Source: Flavivirga jejuensis (GTDB lineage Bacteria; Bacteroidota; Bacteroidia; Flavobacteriales; Flavobacteriaceae). From it: a stretch of DNA of 64,000 nt. The stretch covers positions 1 through 64,000 of the forward strand of contig NZ_JAUOEL010000007.1 in NCBI RefSeq assembly GCF_030540765.1. Direction: 5' to 3'. Made by a program: the position numbers and the translations under genes. Below, in pieces: positions 37,081 to 45,609 of this stretch (positions are counted from its first letter, which is position 1; each line of letters opens with the position of its first letter). The notes beneath the pieces were generated by a model, which was not told where the DNA came from, made no database searches, and worked only from the letters and a program-made list of their open reading frames with translations.

Positions 37081-38682
37081 CTACTGTAATTTAGTTATGG
37101 CTTTTTTTAATGGCTTCATTTTAAAACTTATTAATAAAGTAATAATTCCTGTAATTAGCCAACAAACATCAATAAAGAAAGTGCTAGTATTTTGTATAGC
37201 TTTACAAAACCAAGATCCCGATTGTATTCCATTTAAAATAGGAATTAGAATCCCAAAAATACCAGCTAATAACAAAAAATGTTTTGTTATTTTATGAATA
37301 CTTTTTTTTAAGAATGCATAAATTATTAAAACCAACCAAAACAAGAAAAAGACATTTGATAAAATACCAAATTCACCTTTGGTGCTAGATGAAAAAACTT
37401 TTACTAAACAAAATAATAAAGCAATTGAAGGGTAAAGCCCCATACAAACTCCCATATAAATAGCTCCTACGTTAGTATTAAACTTTGCTTTAGAAATAAA
37501 TTTTTTATTTGCTCTAGCTTCTAACCAAATTAAAACTCCAGATATAATTACAAAACAGGTGATAATTGATAAAATAAAGTAAATTATTTTTGTTACGTAT
37601 CCTCCATATTCTGCATAATGTAATTTTCTTATTGTTTTACTTGTGGCATTATAATAATCGTCATAAAGCAGTTTTTGATATATTTTTTCACCATCAGATA
37701 GTCTAAATAAAGACCTCGTACTTGCTGCAAATTTATTTGCACCATTATGTAATAAATCTACAGACATACTTGCATCCGGTTCTTCAAATTTTTTAATTTC
37801 TACAAAAACTCTATTTAAATCATTTTTATTTACATCTGCAAGAGTATTATCTATAAGCGTATTAATTTGAATTTTGGGATTGGTTTGTTGCACTTCAACA
37901 ATAGCTGTTTTAGGCGGTAAAATTAATTCTGTTGTTTTATCAAAATCTCCATCAAAAACAATAAAAAATGAAGGCAAATACAATAAACTTAATAATCCGA
38001 AATAGACACCTGTTATGGCATACATCAACTGAAAAGGAATCCCTAAAACACCTAGGGCAGCATGTGCATCTGTCCACAGGTTTTTAATACTATTTTTAAT
38101 TCTAAAAGTGAAAAAATTTGAAATTATTTTTTTCCAATGAATGATAATACCCGAAAATATTGCTACAGCAAAAAATAAAGAAACAAGTCCTGCTATATAG
38201 CGACCAATTAAGGGTATCTGTTTAAAATAATGTAAATAATATAAAAAAGAGCCTAAGTTCCCTTGAACAACTCTTTTCCTTGCTATAACATTGTATGTTT
38301 TTGGGTCTATTTTAAGATATATTTTAGCCTTTGCCAAAGAGTCTTTAGCGTTAAATGCTTGTTTAGTGTCTTTTTGGATTTTTATTGGGCTTGAGTTAAC
38401 TGAAATATAATTTGCATTAGACCTGTTGTAGTTTATTGTAATACTCTCTCTTCCTTTTAAATCAAATCCTTCTTTTTTTGTTATTTCTAAAATGCGATCG
38501 TAATCTATTTTAGGTGTAAATACTATGTTTTTTGTTTCGTTATGTTGCCACTGATTTATTTCATCCATAAATAAAGCAAAAGCTCCTGCAAAAAAAATGA
38601 CAAACAGACCCACACTAATAACAATACCACTAACAGTATGTACATTAAAAAAAACGTTATAATCTCTTTTGTTTTGTTTCAT
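37081..38682 (-). CDS. PepSY-domain membrane protein (ferric-siderophore reductase type)
   Basis: A 533-residue inner-membrane protein starting MKQNKRDYNVFFNVHTVSGI; its ATG overlaps the stop of the preceding gene as TAATG, which decides against a longer upstream frame. The first helix (VISVGLFVIFFAGAFALF) is followed by a periplasmic PepSY domain, a helix near residue 160, a second PepSY region and four or more C-terminal helices. His residues in helices (FNVHTVSG, IHWKKI, WTDAHAALGVLG, RKLHYAEYG) are the usual heme or iron-reduction ligands of this family. It is the last gene of the siderophore operon and probably reduces or releases iron in the periplasm. Confidence 0.85.
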   Translation of the reverse strand: MKQNKRDYNVFFNVHTVSGIVISVGLFVIFFAGAFALFMDEINQWQHNETKNIVFTPKIDYDRILEITKKEGFDLKGRESITINYNRSNANYISVNSSPIKIQKDTKQAFNAKDSLAKAKIYLKIDPKTYNVIARKRVVQGNLGSFLYYLHYFKQIPLIGRYIAGLVSLFFAVAIFSGIIIHWKKIISNFFTFRIKNSIKNLWTDAHAALGVLGIPFQLMYAITGVYFGLLSLLYLPSFFIVFDGDFDKTTELILPPKTAIVEVQQTNPKIQINTLIDNTLADVNKNDLNRVFVEIKKFEEPDASMSVDLLHNGANKFAASTRSLFRLSDGEKIYQKLLYDDYYNATSKTIRKLHYAEYGGYVTKIIYFILSIITCFVIISGVLIWLEARANKKFISKAKFNTNVGAIYMGVCMGLYPSIALLFCLVKVFSSSTKGEFGILSNVFFLFWLVLIIYAFLKKSIHKITKHFLLLAGIFGILIPILNGIQSGSWFCKAIQNTSTFFIDVCWLITGIITLLISFKMKPLKKAITKLQ

Positions 38683-38966
38683 TATGGCTTTAATATGTAA
38701 ATTACAATTATAGACAGTATTATTATGAATAAAAAAATGATCCAAGATATCCATGCTTTTTTTATCCAATACACAACCAATATTAATAGTGGCCATATTA
38801 TAAGCGTTGAGTATAATGCTGTAACCAAAACTATTCTTTGATCGAAGATGTATGATAATGCTATATGCGCCATCATAGTAGCAAACAAACTCCCTAAAAA
38901 AGCAGCTAAAAATTTACTTGCTTTTATCCAGCTAGATTGAATTAAATATTTTTTATTAGCAGGCAT
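38682..38966 (-). CDS. DUF3649 iron-uptake membrane protein
   Basis: A 94-residue protein with three hydrophobic helices (FLAAFLGSLFATMMAHIALS, TALYSTLIIWPLLILVVYWI, WISWIIFLFIIILSIIVIYI). DUF3649 proteins are found with DUF3325 and PepSY proteins in siderophore operons, the same order as here. It starts right after the DUF3325 stop and shares the A of TAATG with the PepSY start, so translation is coupled on both sides. Confidence 0.75.
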   Translation of the reverse strand: MPANKKYLIQSSWIKASKFLAAFLGSLFATMMAHIALSYIFDQRIVLVTALYSTLIIWPLLILVVYWIKKAWISWIIFLFIIILSIIVIYILKP

Positions 38967-39302
38967 TTAGATTAATTTAAGAGAAGTTTCAATTGAAAAT
39001 AAAACACAAAAGGAAAGGAAAATTATTATTTTTTTTGGTTTATAAAGTGGAGCAAATAAAACAATTAATGAGGCAAAAGTTGGCCAAACGACCAACAATA
39101 GTAATAGTGCATTAGTTACACCTGTTTTTCTATAAAGAAAACAAAAACCAATAATTAAAGAAATTACCGCTAGACCTTTTGCTAATAAAGGTCTTGCATT
39201 AAAGTATAATGACAGATTACCTTTATTAAATTCAATTCTTTTAGCTAAAACAAACAATAGGTAAATAGAAACAAAAAAGAAAAACAACGAAAAACTAAGC
39301 AT
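38967..39302 (-). CDS. DUF3325 iron-uptake membrane protein
   Basis: A 111-residue protein with four predicted helices and the internal RPLLAKGLAVISLIIGFCFL segment of DUF3325. It abuts the DUF3649 gene with no spacer. A strong hairpin lies between it and the DUF4374 gene upstream, so the three small membrane genes may be made at lower level than the receptor. Confidence 0.75.
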   Translation of the reverse strand: MLSFSLFFFFVSIYLLFVLAKRIEFNKGNLSLYFNARPLLAKGLAVISLIIGFCFLYRKTGVTNALLLLLVVWPTFASLIVLFAPLYKPKKIIIFLSFCVLFSIETSLKLI

Positions 39303-39325
39303 TTTTTAAACTATTTTAGAATAAA

Positions 39326-39353
39326 CCTTCTCGCTATACGTTAAGCGAGAAGG
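39326..39353 (-). terminator. Intercistronic hairpin inside the siderophore operon
   Basis: CCTTCTCGCT (39326-39335) pairs with AGCGAGAAGG (39344-39353), 10 bp and GC-rich for this region. On the coding strand it is followed by TTTATTCT, a weak T run. It could be a partial terminator or an mRNA end that sets the ratio of receptor and lipoprotein to the inner-membrane proteins. Confidence 0.65.
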
Positions 39354-39373
39354 CATTATATACTATGTAATAA

Positions 39374-40657
39374 TTAGTTAGATGATAAATCATAAATACC
39401 TCGAATGGTTCCGCCTTCTACATCAAAAGCTTTTTCTACAGCACCAGAAGTAGCGTTATATTTATAAATGGCATTTTCATCAGTATTTTTAATAGTTAGA
39501 TAAACTTCTCCATTAATAACTCGAGATGATTGCGTTACAAAACCACCTTGAGGAGGTAATCCTGGAATAATTGATACATCTTTTGTATTTACATCTATAA
39601 GAATCCATCTAGCTGTATTTTCTGTAAAAAATAATTGTTGGGCTTGTAATAATTGTGCTTGAGTTAAATTACGGGGATCACCACCAACAGAGGCTACTAA
39701 CTGTAACACTCCTTGTGGGATATCTGTAATAGCATAGGCAATTGCTTTACCATTTCCTATATAATTAAAAAAGAAACAATTTGATAATAAAGTATTTAGT
39801 GGGTTTGCCGCCAATGCAGGATTAAAAGTATAATTTGGATCAAAATCATTAGATCCTGCTGGGATTTTATATAATGCACAAGATGTACCTTGTATTGCCA
39901 CACCAGTATTTAAATAATAAATATTTCCTTGTTCATCAACATTAGTATGACCTTCAAGATTACTATAAGCGTTTATTCCTGCGTCTGGGATTACCGTAGT
40001 ATTTACAAATGCTCCTGTTCTATAATTAGCGGATTGAACATAAAATGAAGTAAAAGGTTCCGCTGTATCTGCTGATCTTACATAACAGAAAAACTCATCC
40101 CCTCTTACAAGAAAGCCATTTAAAATTTGTTCATTAGGCAAGTTTTCTGAATCCTCCATATTTATTAAACCTGTAATTTGCATAGTGGTTGGGTTAAATA
40201 CGGTTACCTGAGCGGGATTTGCTCTATCGGTAAACAGACCAGTAGTGGCATCTATTATTTTAGGTTGCCCTCTATTGCCTGAATGTGCTATACTGGCCTC
40301 ATCTTCTTCTAATTCTCCATCAATATTTACAAATATTTTAGCTAATCTATCTGTTTCATCTAAACCATTACTATCAAAAAAACAACCGTCATAAAATTCA
40401 TTTGGAGTAAAGCTAGTGAATACTTGACCATCTGTTAAATTAGCAACTCCGCTAGGTAACTCTTCAAAATATTTAACTATAAAATCGTCATTTGGAGTTG
40501 TGGCGTTAATTACAAAACCTGTTTTTAAACGGGTTTCTTCTTCTGGTTCATCAACATCATCATCATCATTTTTACATGATGTGGTTATTAAAAAAGACAT
40601 CGCTATTAATAAAATACTAAGAGTGTTGTTTTTAAATTGTTTAAAATATAGATTCAT
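39374..40657 (-). CDS. DUF4374 lipoprotein, siderophore operon
   Basis: A 427-residue lipoprotein. Signal ILLIAMSFLITTSCKNDDDD gives a Cys at the lipobox followed by an acidic run, a surface-export-like signature in Bacteroidota. The body has repeated beta segments like the DUF4374 protein at 2895-4232. Its start is 2 bases after the TonB receptor stop, so it is tightly coupled to the receptor. Probably binds or passes on the iron chelate. Confidence 0.85.
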   Translation of the reverse strand: MNLYFKQFKNNTLSILLIAMSFLITTSCKNDDDDVDEPEEETRLKTGFVINATTPNDDFIVKYFEELPSGVANLTDGQVFTSFTPNEFYDGCFFDSNGLDETDRLAKIFVNIDGELEEDEASIAHSGNRGQPKIIDATTGLFTDRANPAQVTVFNPTTMQITGLINMEDSENLPNEQILNGFLVRGDEFFCYVRSADTAEPFTSFYVQSANYRTGAFVNTTVIPDAGINAYSNLEGHTNVDEQGNIYYLNTGVAIQGTSCALYKIPAGSNDFDPNYTFNPALAANPLNTLLSNCFFFNYIGNGKAIAYAITDIPQGVLQLVASVGGDPRNLTQAQLLQAQQLFFTENTARWILIDVNTKDVSIIPGLPPQGGFVTQSSRVINGEVYLTIKNTDENAIYKYNATSGAVEKAFDVEGGTIRGIYDLSSN

Positions 40658-40659
40658 TA

Positions 40660-43338
40660 TTAAAAGATTTTATAATTAATTTTAAATTGATAGTTTCTAT
40701 TAGGTTTTGGGACTCTGTAATTATCGAATAATTGAAAGTCATTTGTAATGTTGTTTACTTGAAAAGAAAAACTTAGTTTTTTATTAGGCGAAAAATAACC
40801 TATACCCATATTAATTTCATCCTGTGTTGGTATAAGTGATAGCGGTTCTGGTTCACCATTTGGTGGGATATCATCATTACTAAATGCCTTAGTATGAAAC
40901 CAATTACTATACAAAACTATATTGGGTAGTGTTTCCTTAAAACTTTTTGCTCCAAGGTTAAAAAGCACATTATAGAAGAAAAAAGGAGTGTTTGGAAAAG
41001 AGGTCCCAATAAATGATTTCAATCCATTATCAGACAATGCATTAAATCCCTTATAAGTGCGTTCTTGATTGGTTAAATTAAAACTGATGTTAGAAAATGG
41101 GTCTTTAGTAATTTTTACATTAAACTCTACCCCTTGCGATAACACGCTATTAAAGTTTTGGTATTGTAGGGAAACATCTCCACCTCTTAGGGCTATTAAA
41201 TCTTTGGTGTCTCTAATAAAACCATTAAAACCTAAATTAATTTTATAACTATCTAGAAAACGCTGTTCATAATCGATTCCAAAATTTATATTATCTGATT
41301 GTTCTGGTTTTAAATTAAAGTTAGATCTAATGTTTGTGAAGTTACCGTACACTTCAAATTCGTCTGGTATACGTACAGCATTTTCATAACTTGTTCTAAT
41401 AAAAAAAGATGTATTAAATGCATATTTTAAAGCAAAACCAAAACCCTTTAATTCGTCTTTTATTTGTAAATTTAGAACTGTTGGAGATTGTTGACTTACC
41501 GTATTGGCATCATATAAATAATACTTCCCAAAAAGTATGGTATTTAAAGATTTTTTAAACCAACTGGAACTAATTTCGGCAGAACTTATATTTTTGGTAA
41601 AGAATGAAGGAATTAGGTTTCCATTTATTTCTTCACCATTAACATTTATAAAAGGGTCTATGAAATTTCTTCTAAATATTTTTGATCGCGCATAGAAATT
41701 ATTTAAGCTTATTTTGTGTTGATTGTTTAACTTGTAACTAATACCTAAGCGATGTGCGTTTGTAGTAAATTCTGTTTCAGTATCGATAGGATTTAAACCA
41801 TTTTCTACAATAACTTCTCGGTTCCAGTTTATAACATTTAACGAATCACGTATTGTAGCGCTTAATGCATTGGAGAGAACACCTCTATAATCTAATTTTA
41901 ATTTATTATCAAAAAAACTATTTTTATAACCTAAATTAGTATTAAAAGTTTTTGTTTCTCCAAAATAACCTTCTATAGCAGAACCATCAGTAATATCTAA
42001 TGTTTGTATTTCATTAAATTTATGCGAAATATTACCTTTTATAGTAATTTCATCTGCCCAACTTAAATCGTGAATTTGCATTCCCACTTGTGCAAAATAA
42101 GATTCGTGTGCATTGTTAAATCTTCTAATATTATTTATCGTTTCACGAACTAGTTGTGTTCTTATTTCTCCGGTAAATTGATCTGTAAAAGTTTCCTCTG
42201 TTGTGTTTGTAATATTGTTCATCAAGAAATCATTATCAGAAAAATTGTAAAACCCATCAAAAGACAATGTAATGTGATCATTAATTTTTTTACCAGATAA
42301 TAATGATACTCTATGGGTATTAAAAGAACCTATTTCATAACTCGTTTCTAAGACATCATTTTCTATTTTTTTTGACACAATATTGACTCCGCCACCCAAA
42401 GCATCTGTAGCTTTATCAGTAGGAACTACGCCTTTATATATCTCAAGCCTATTAATATTAGAAGCGGGTATGTTAGTTAAGTTAAATCCTCCTCCTAAAT
42501 ATTCAATTGGAAAACCATCGATATATACCCTAACAGCATTTCCTGTTAAACCGTTTAAATTCACCTCTACATCACTCCCCAAACCACCAGAACGCCTTAC
42601 TACAACACCTGGAGATGTTTTTAAAATTTCTGCAACTCCAACAGATTGCAATTTAAAATCTTTCGTTTCTATTGTATTGATTTTTATAGGAGCCTCAGTT
42701 ATCTTTTTAGAAATTGATTTGCCCTCAATAAGAATTTCTCTTAAAGCATTTTCTTCTTCGTTTAAAGTGAAATTTACTTGTGTTGGTTGGTCTGGGATTA
42801 TTTTAATTTCTTGTTTTTTACTTTCAAACCCTAAAGTGCTAACCGATATAGCATAATTTCCTTGTGGAGCTAAAAATGTATAATTACCATTTTTATCAGA
42901 AGAAGTTCCATAAATAGTGTTTTCAAGTATAATTGAAGCAAAAGGAATAGGGGTATTATTAGCATCAATTACTTTACCTGTTACTTTACCTTTTCTGCTA
43001 TCTTTACGTATGTAAATTACATTACCTTCTTCACTAAAGTACATTTTATAATCTTCGAATAAGGATTCTAAAACTAATCGTAAAGACGTATTATTAAAAG
43101 TTTTAGTAACTTTTTTAGTTGTGTTTATTGAAGATTTATTGTAGGAAAAAAAACAGTTCTCATTTTTTTCTATTTCTTGTAATGTTTCAATAATACCAAT
43201 GCCATCTATTGAAATTGAAATTTTTTTATTTAAAACACTTTCTTGTGCTTGTATTAAATTAGGCAGTATTAACATTAACAGTATGCAACCAAATATTTTT
43301 AGATAGTTTTTACAACTAGAATTTACCTTATATACCAT
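40660..43338 (-). CDS. FecA-like TonB-dependent siderophore receptor with STN domain
   Basis: Outer-membrane receptor of 892 residues. Signal peptide ending LPNLIQAQ, STN signalling domain (about 35-105, ISIDGIGIIETLQEIEKNEN), carboxypeptidase-regulatory-like domain (about 112-195, GKVIDANNTPIPFASIILEN), plug (about 215-325, GVVVRRSGGLGSDVEVNLNG) and barrel ending NYQFKINYKIF. The STN domain and the FecR and FecI genes just upstream show a transport-coupled cell-surface signalling system. Same strand order: sigma, anti-sigma, receptor, DUF4374, DUF3325, DUF3649, PepSY. Substrate not determined. Confidence 0.92.
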   Translation of the reverse strand: MVYKVNSSCKNYLKIFGCILLMLILPNLIQAQESVLNKKISISIDGIGIIETLQEIEKNENCFFSYNKSSINTTKKVTKTFNNTSLRLVLESLFEDYKMYFSEEGNVIYIRKDSRKGKVTGKVIDANNTPIPFASIILENTIYGTSSDKNGNYTFLAPQGNYAISVSTLGFESKKQEIKIIPDQPTQVNFTLNEEENALREILIEGKSISKKITEAPIKINTIETKDFKLQSVGVAEILKTSPGVVVRRSGGLGSDVEVNLNGLTGNAVRVYIDGFPIEYLGGGFNLTNIPASNINRLEIYKGVVPTDKATDALGGGVNIVSKKIENDVLETSYEIGSFNTHRVSLLSGKKINDHITLSFDGFYNFSDNDFLMNNITNTTEETFTDQFTGEIRTQLVRETINNIRRFNNAHESYFAQVGMQIHDLSWADEITIKGNISHKFNEIQTLDITDGSAIEGYFGETKTFNTNLGYKNSFFDNKLKLDYRGVLSNALSATIRDSLNVINWNREVIVENGLNPIDTETEFTTNAHRLGISYKLNNQHKISLNNFYARSKIFRRNFIDPFINVNGEEINGNLIPSFFTKNISSAEISSSWFKKSLNTILFGKYYLYDANTVSQQSPTVLNLQIKDELKGFGFALKYAFNTSFFIRTSYENAVRIPDEFEVYGNFTNIRSNFNLKPEQSDNINFGIDYEQRFLDSYKINLGFNGFIRDTKDLIALRGGDVSLQYQNFNSVLSQGVEFNVKITKDPFSNISFNLTNQERTYKGFNALSDNGLKSFIGTSFPNTPFFFYNVLFNLGAKSFKETLPNIVLYSNWFHTKAFSNDDIPPNGEPEPLSLIPTQDEINMGIGYFSPNKKLSFSFQVNNITNDFQLFDNYRVPKPNRNYQFKINYKIF

Positions 43339-43376
43339 CTTTATTTTTTTGTCTTTTTAATGTATCGTTGATATAT

Positions 43377-44294
43377 TTAATAAATCATTATTGTGTCTCC
43401 ATTCTTCTTGTACTTAAGTTTCATAACAAAACCTATTTTTTTTAGGAGATTTTCTAAAGTTGGGGTTTTATGGTATCCTTTATATACCTGGTTTAAAACA
43501 CTTTTATTATTTACTTGAATTTTTACATTGTATTTTCGTTCAATATCTTTAAAAACATTTCTTAAACTTTCATTAAAAAATAGTTCATTCTTAGTCCATG
43601 AATTATAGAAATTAGCATTTACGTCTTTTTTGGTAATGCTATAGTTTTCACTCAATATTACTTGCTGATTTGGGAGTACTATTTTACTATTGGTAGGTTC
43701 TTCTAAACTTTTAAATGATACTTTTCCCTCATTTAGAGTTAAATAGGTTCGTTCATTTGGATAAGCTGATAAACTAAATTTTGTGCCTAAAACGGTAGTC
43801 TTTGATTCTTTTGTAGTAATAGTAAATGGATGTAAACTATCTTTAGCAATTTCAAAATAAGCTTCTCCATTTAGACTTACTTCTCTATTTTTTTTAGAAA
43901 ATTCTTCAGAGACTAATAAAACAGAGCTAGCATTCATATGTATAACAGACCCATCATCTAATTGAATACGCTTCGTTTCTCCTACTAAAGTTTCGTATGT
44001 TGTAAAGGGTGTCTTTAAGAAAAACTGAAAAGTTATTAAACCAATAAATAGTGCTACACAAGCAACACTAACATAATTTATTAGTTTTTTATAGGCTTTC
44101 TTTTTTTGTTTTGAGGGTTTAATGTTTTTAGAAATATCTCCCCACATTAAATCACTTTCAAATTGTAATTCTTCTTCAGATAAAATATTAGGAATATCTT
44201 TATTGTTTTCTAACCATAATTCTATTACTGCAATTTCTTCTTTTGAACATTTACCATTAACATATTTTTCTAATAATTGAGAATTAATCTTCAT
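43377..44294 (-). CDS. FecR-family anti-sigma factor
   Basis: A 305-residue single-pass protein. A cytoplasmic N-terminus (MKINSQLLEKYVNGKCSKEE), one helix at about 74-92 (NYVSVACVALFIGLITFQFF), the periplasmic FecR domain (about 105-205, RIQLDDGSVIHMNASSVLLV and GEAYFEIAKD), and the DUF4974 C-terminal domain (about 230-300). It would hold the sigma factor encoded upstream until the STN domain of the receptor signals. It lies 38 bases upstream of the receptor gene. Confidence 0.92.
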   Translation of the reverse strand: MKINSQLLEKYVNGKCSKEEIAVIELWLENNKDIPNILSEEELQFESDLMWGDISKNIKPSKQKKKAYKKLINYVSVACVALFIGLITFQFFLKTPFTTYETLVGETKRIQLDDGSVIHMNASSVLLVSEEFSKKNREVSLNGEAYFEIAKDSLHPFTITTKESKTTVLGTKFSLSAYPNERTYLTLNEGKVSFKSLEEPTNSKIVLPNQQVILSENYSITKKDVNANFYNSWTKNELFFNESLRNVFKDIERKYNVKIQVNNKSVLNQVYKGYHKTPTLENLLKKIGFVMKLKYKKNGDTIMIY

Positions 44295-44437
44295 ACTATA
44301 TATTCATAAGGTGTTTAAAACTGCCATTACTTATATAGTCGTATGTTGGATATGTTAAGTGAAGGTCAAAAAAGTAAAAAAAAGCATATTTATAATTATA
44401 TTTTTTAACATACTCAAATACAGTGTTTTGTATAGTA

Positions 44438-45016
44438 TTAATAATACTCTACAAGTTCGTTTTTAAGAAACGATACTGCTTTAGATATGTGATATGCTAC
44501 CGCTCTTTCTGAAATAAATAAAGACGTAGCAATTTCTTTATTTGAAACGCCTTTTTCTCTACTTAGCCTATAAACGTTTTTACATTGTTTGGGTAACTTA
44601 TCTACAACTGCATCAATTTTGTCTTGAAGTTCATTAAAAGATACATCATTATCTGTGGTATTATCAAAAGCTGTATTTTCTTCATATGCATATACTAGAT
44701 TGTCTTTTTTTGAAGCTTTAGACCTGTAATAATCTATAACTTTAAATTTTACAGCTTTTATTAAATAGTGTTCCATAGAGCTATTTATCTCAATATTATC
44801 CTTACGTTCCCATAAAGATTTAAAAATATTCTGAACAATATCTCGAGAAATTTCTTTGTCATTCACTTTTGAATAACATATACTGTACATCTTTTTAGAG
44901 AACATCTTATATGCTTTTTCAAAACTCTCAGGAGTTTTAATATCGAAAATGGGAATTGTATTTTTATTTGACTTTAAATGAGACAACTGTAGTAGCAATT
45001 TTTCACAAAGATACAT
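44438..45016 (-). CDS. FecI-type ECF sigma factor
   Basis: A 192-residue extracytoplasmic-function sigma factor. Region 2 contains FEKAYKMFSKKMYSICYSKV and DIVQNIFKSLWERKDNIEIN; region 4 contains LPKQCKNVYRLSREKGVSNK and IATSLFISERAVAYHISKAV. The first gene of the siderophore cluster. It and the second FecI at 54926 share wording (SSMEHYLIKAVKFKVIDYYR versus SSIEHYLVKSAKLKVIDHYR), so the two loci are paralogous. Confidence 0.92.
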   Translation of the reverse strand: MYLCEKLLLQLSHLKSNKNTIPIFDIKTPESFEKAYKMFSKKMYSICYSKVNDKEISRDIVQNIFKSLWERKDNIEINSSMEHYLIKAVKFKVIDYYRSKASKKDNLVYAYEENTAFDNTTDNDVSFNELQDKIDAVVDKLPKQCKNVYRLSREKGVSNKEIATSLFISERAVAYHISKAVSFLKNELVEYY

Positions 45017-45184
45017 CTATTTAGATTTATTCCAAATAACGAAGTTTAAAATTCATATTATTAATTATATTTATACTTAACGCCTCAAAAAAATAAGCAA
45101 ATACAATTATACGGTGATTCATTATTAAAAAAGCAGATTTAAATAAAAAACAATGATTATCTATATTTCATAGTTGAAATCAAA

Positions 45185-45580
45185 CCATTCCATACACATT
45201 CCCACTACGCTCCTATCGTCGCTTCGGGAAAAGCATATTCTATTACATTTTTAAAGAAACTTTTAGGAAGAAAAAAATTAAAGAAAATTAGTATTGGTAA
45301 AAGCTTTTTATCAAAGCAAAGTTACTTAACGCAGAACATTATAAGTCAAAATAAATTATAATAAGACATTATAAAAATTGTTTTGTAAACTATAGTTTTA
45401 TGAATTTTATTGTAACAGGTTTAAGGAAATTTGTGGCTTTAATATAATAATTTTAGATGTGTAGCTATAATTCAATATTATGTATATACCCCAGAATGTT
45501 TTCGTTTTTATTTATGCGCATCACTTGAAGCATTAAACACCTTTACAATTATGTAAAATTGCGGCTGCCAAAGGCTCGAT
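45185..45580 (+). repeat. Dispersed repeat, copy K
   Basis: CCATTCCATACACATTCCC, common centre, ATTACATTTTTAAAGAAACT, TTACTTAACGCAGAACATTA, palindrome and the TTTTATTGTAAC tail, followed by a second, long-form segment (GTAGCTATAATTCAATATTA, ACATTAAACACC-like spacer, ATGTAAAATTGCGGC). Two tail types in series suggest a composite of two elements. It lies between the sigma gene and the LRR protein gene. Confidence 0.85.
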
Positions 45581-45609
45581 ACAAGTATATTATCTTTACA
45601 TTTGTTAGC

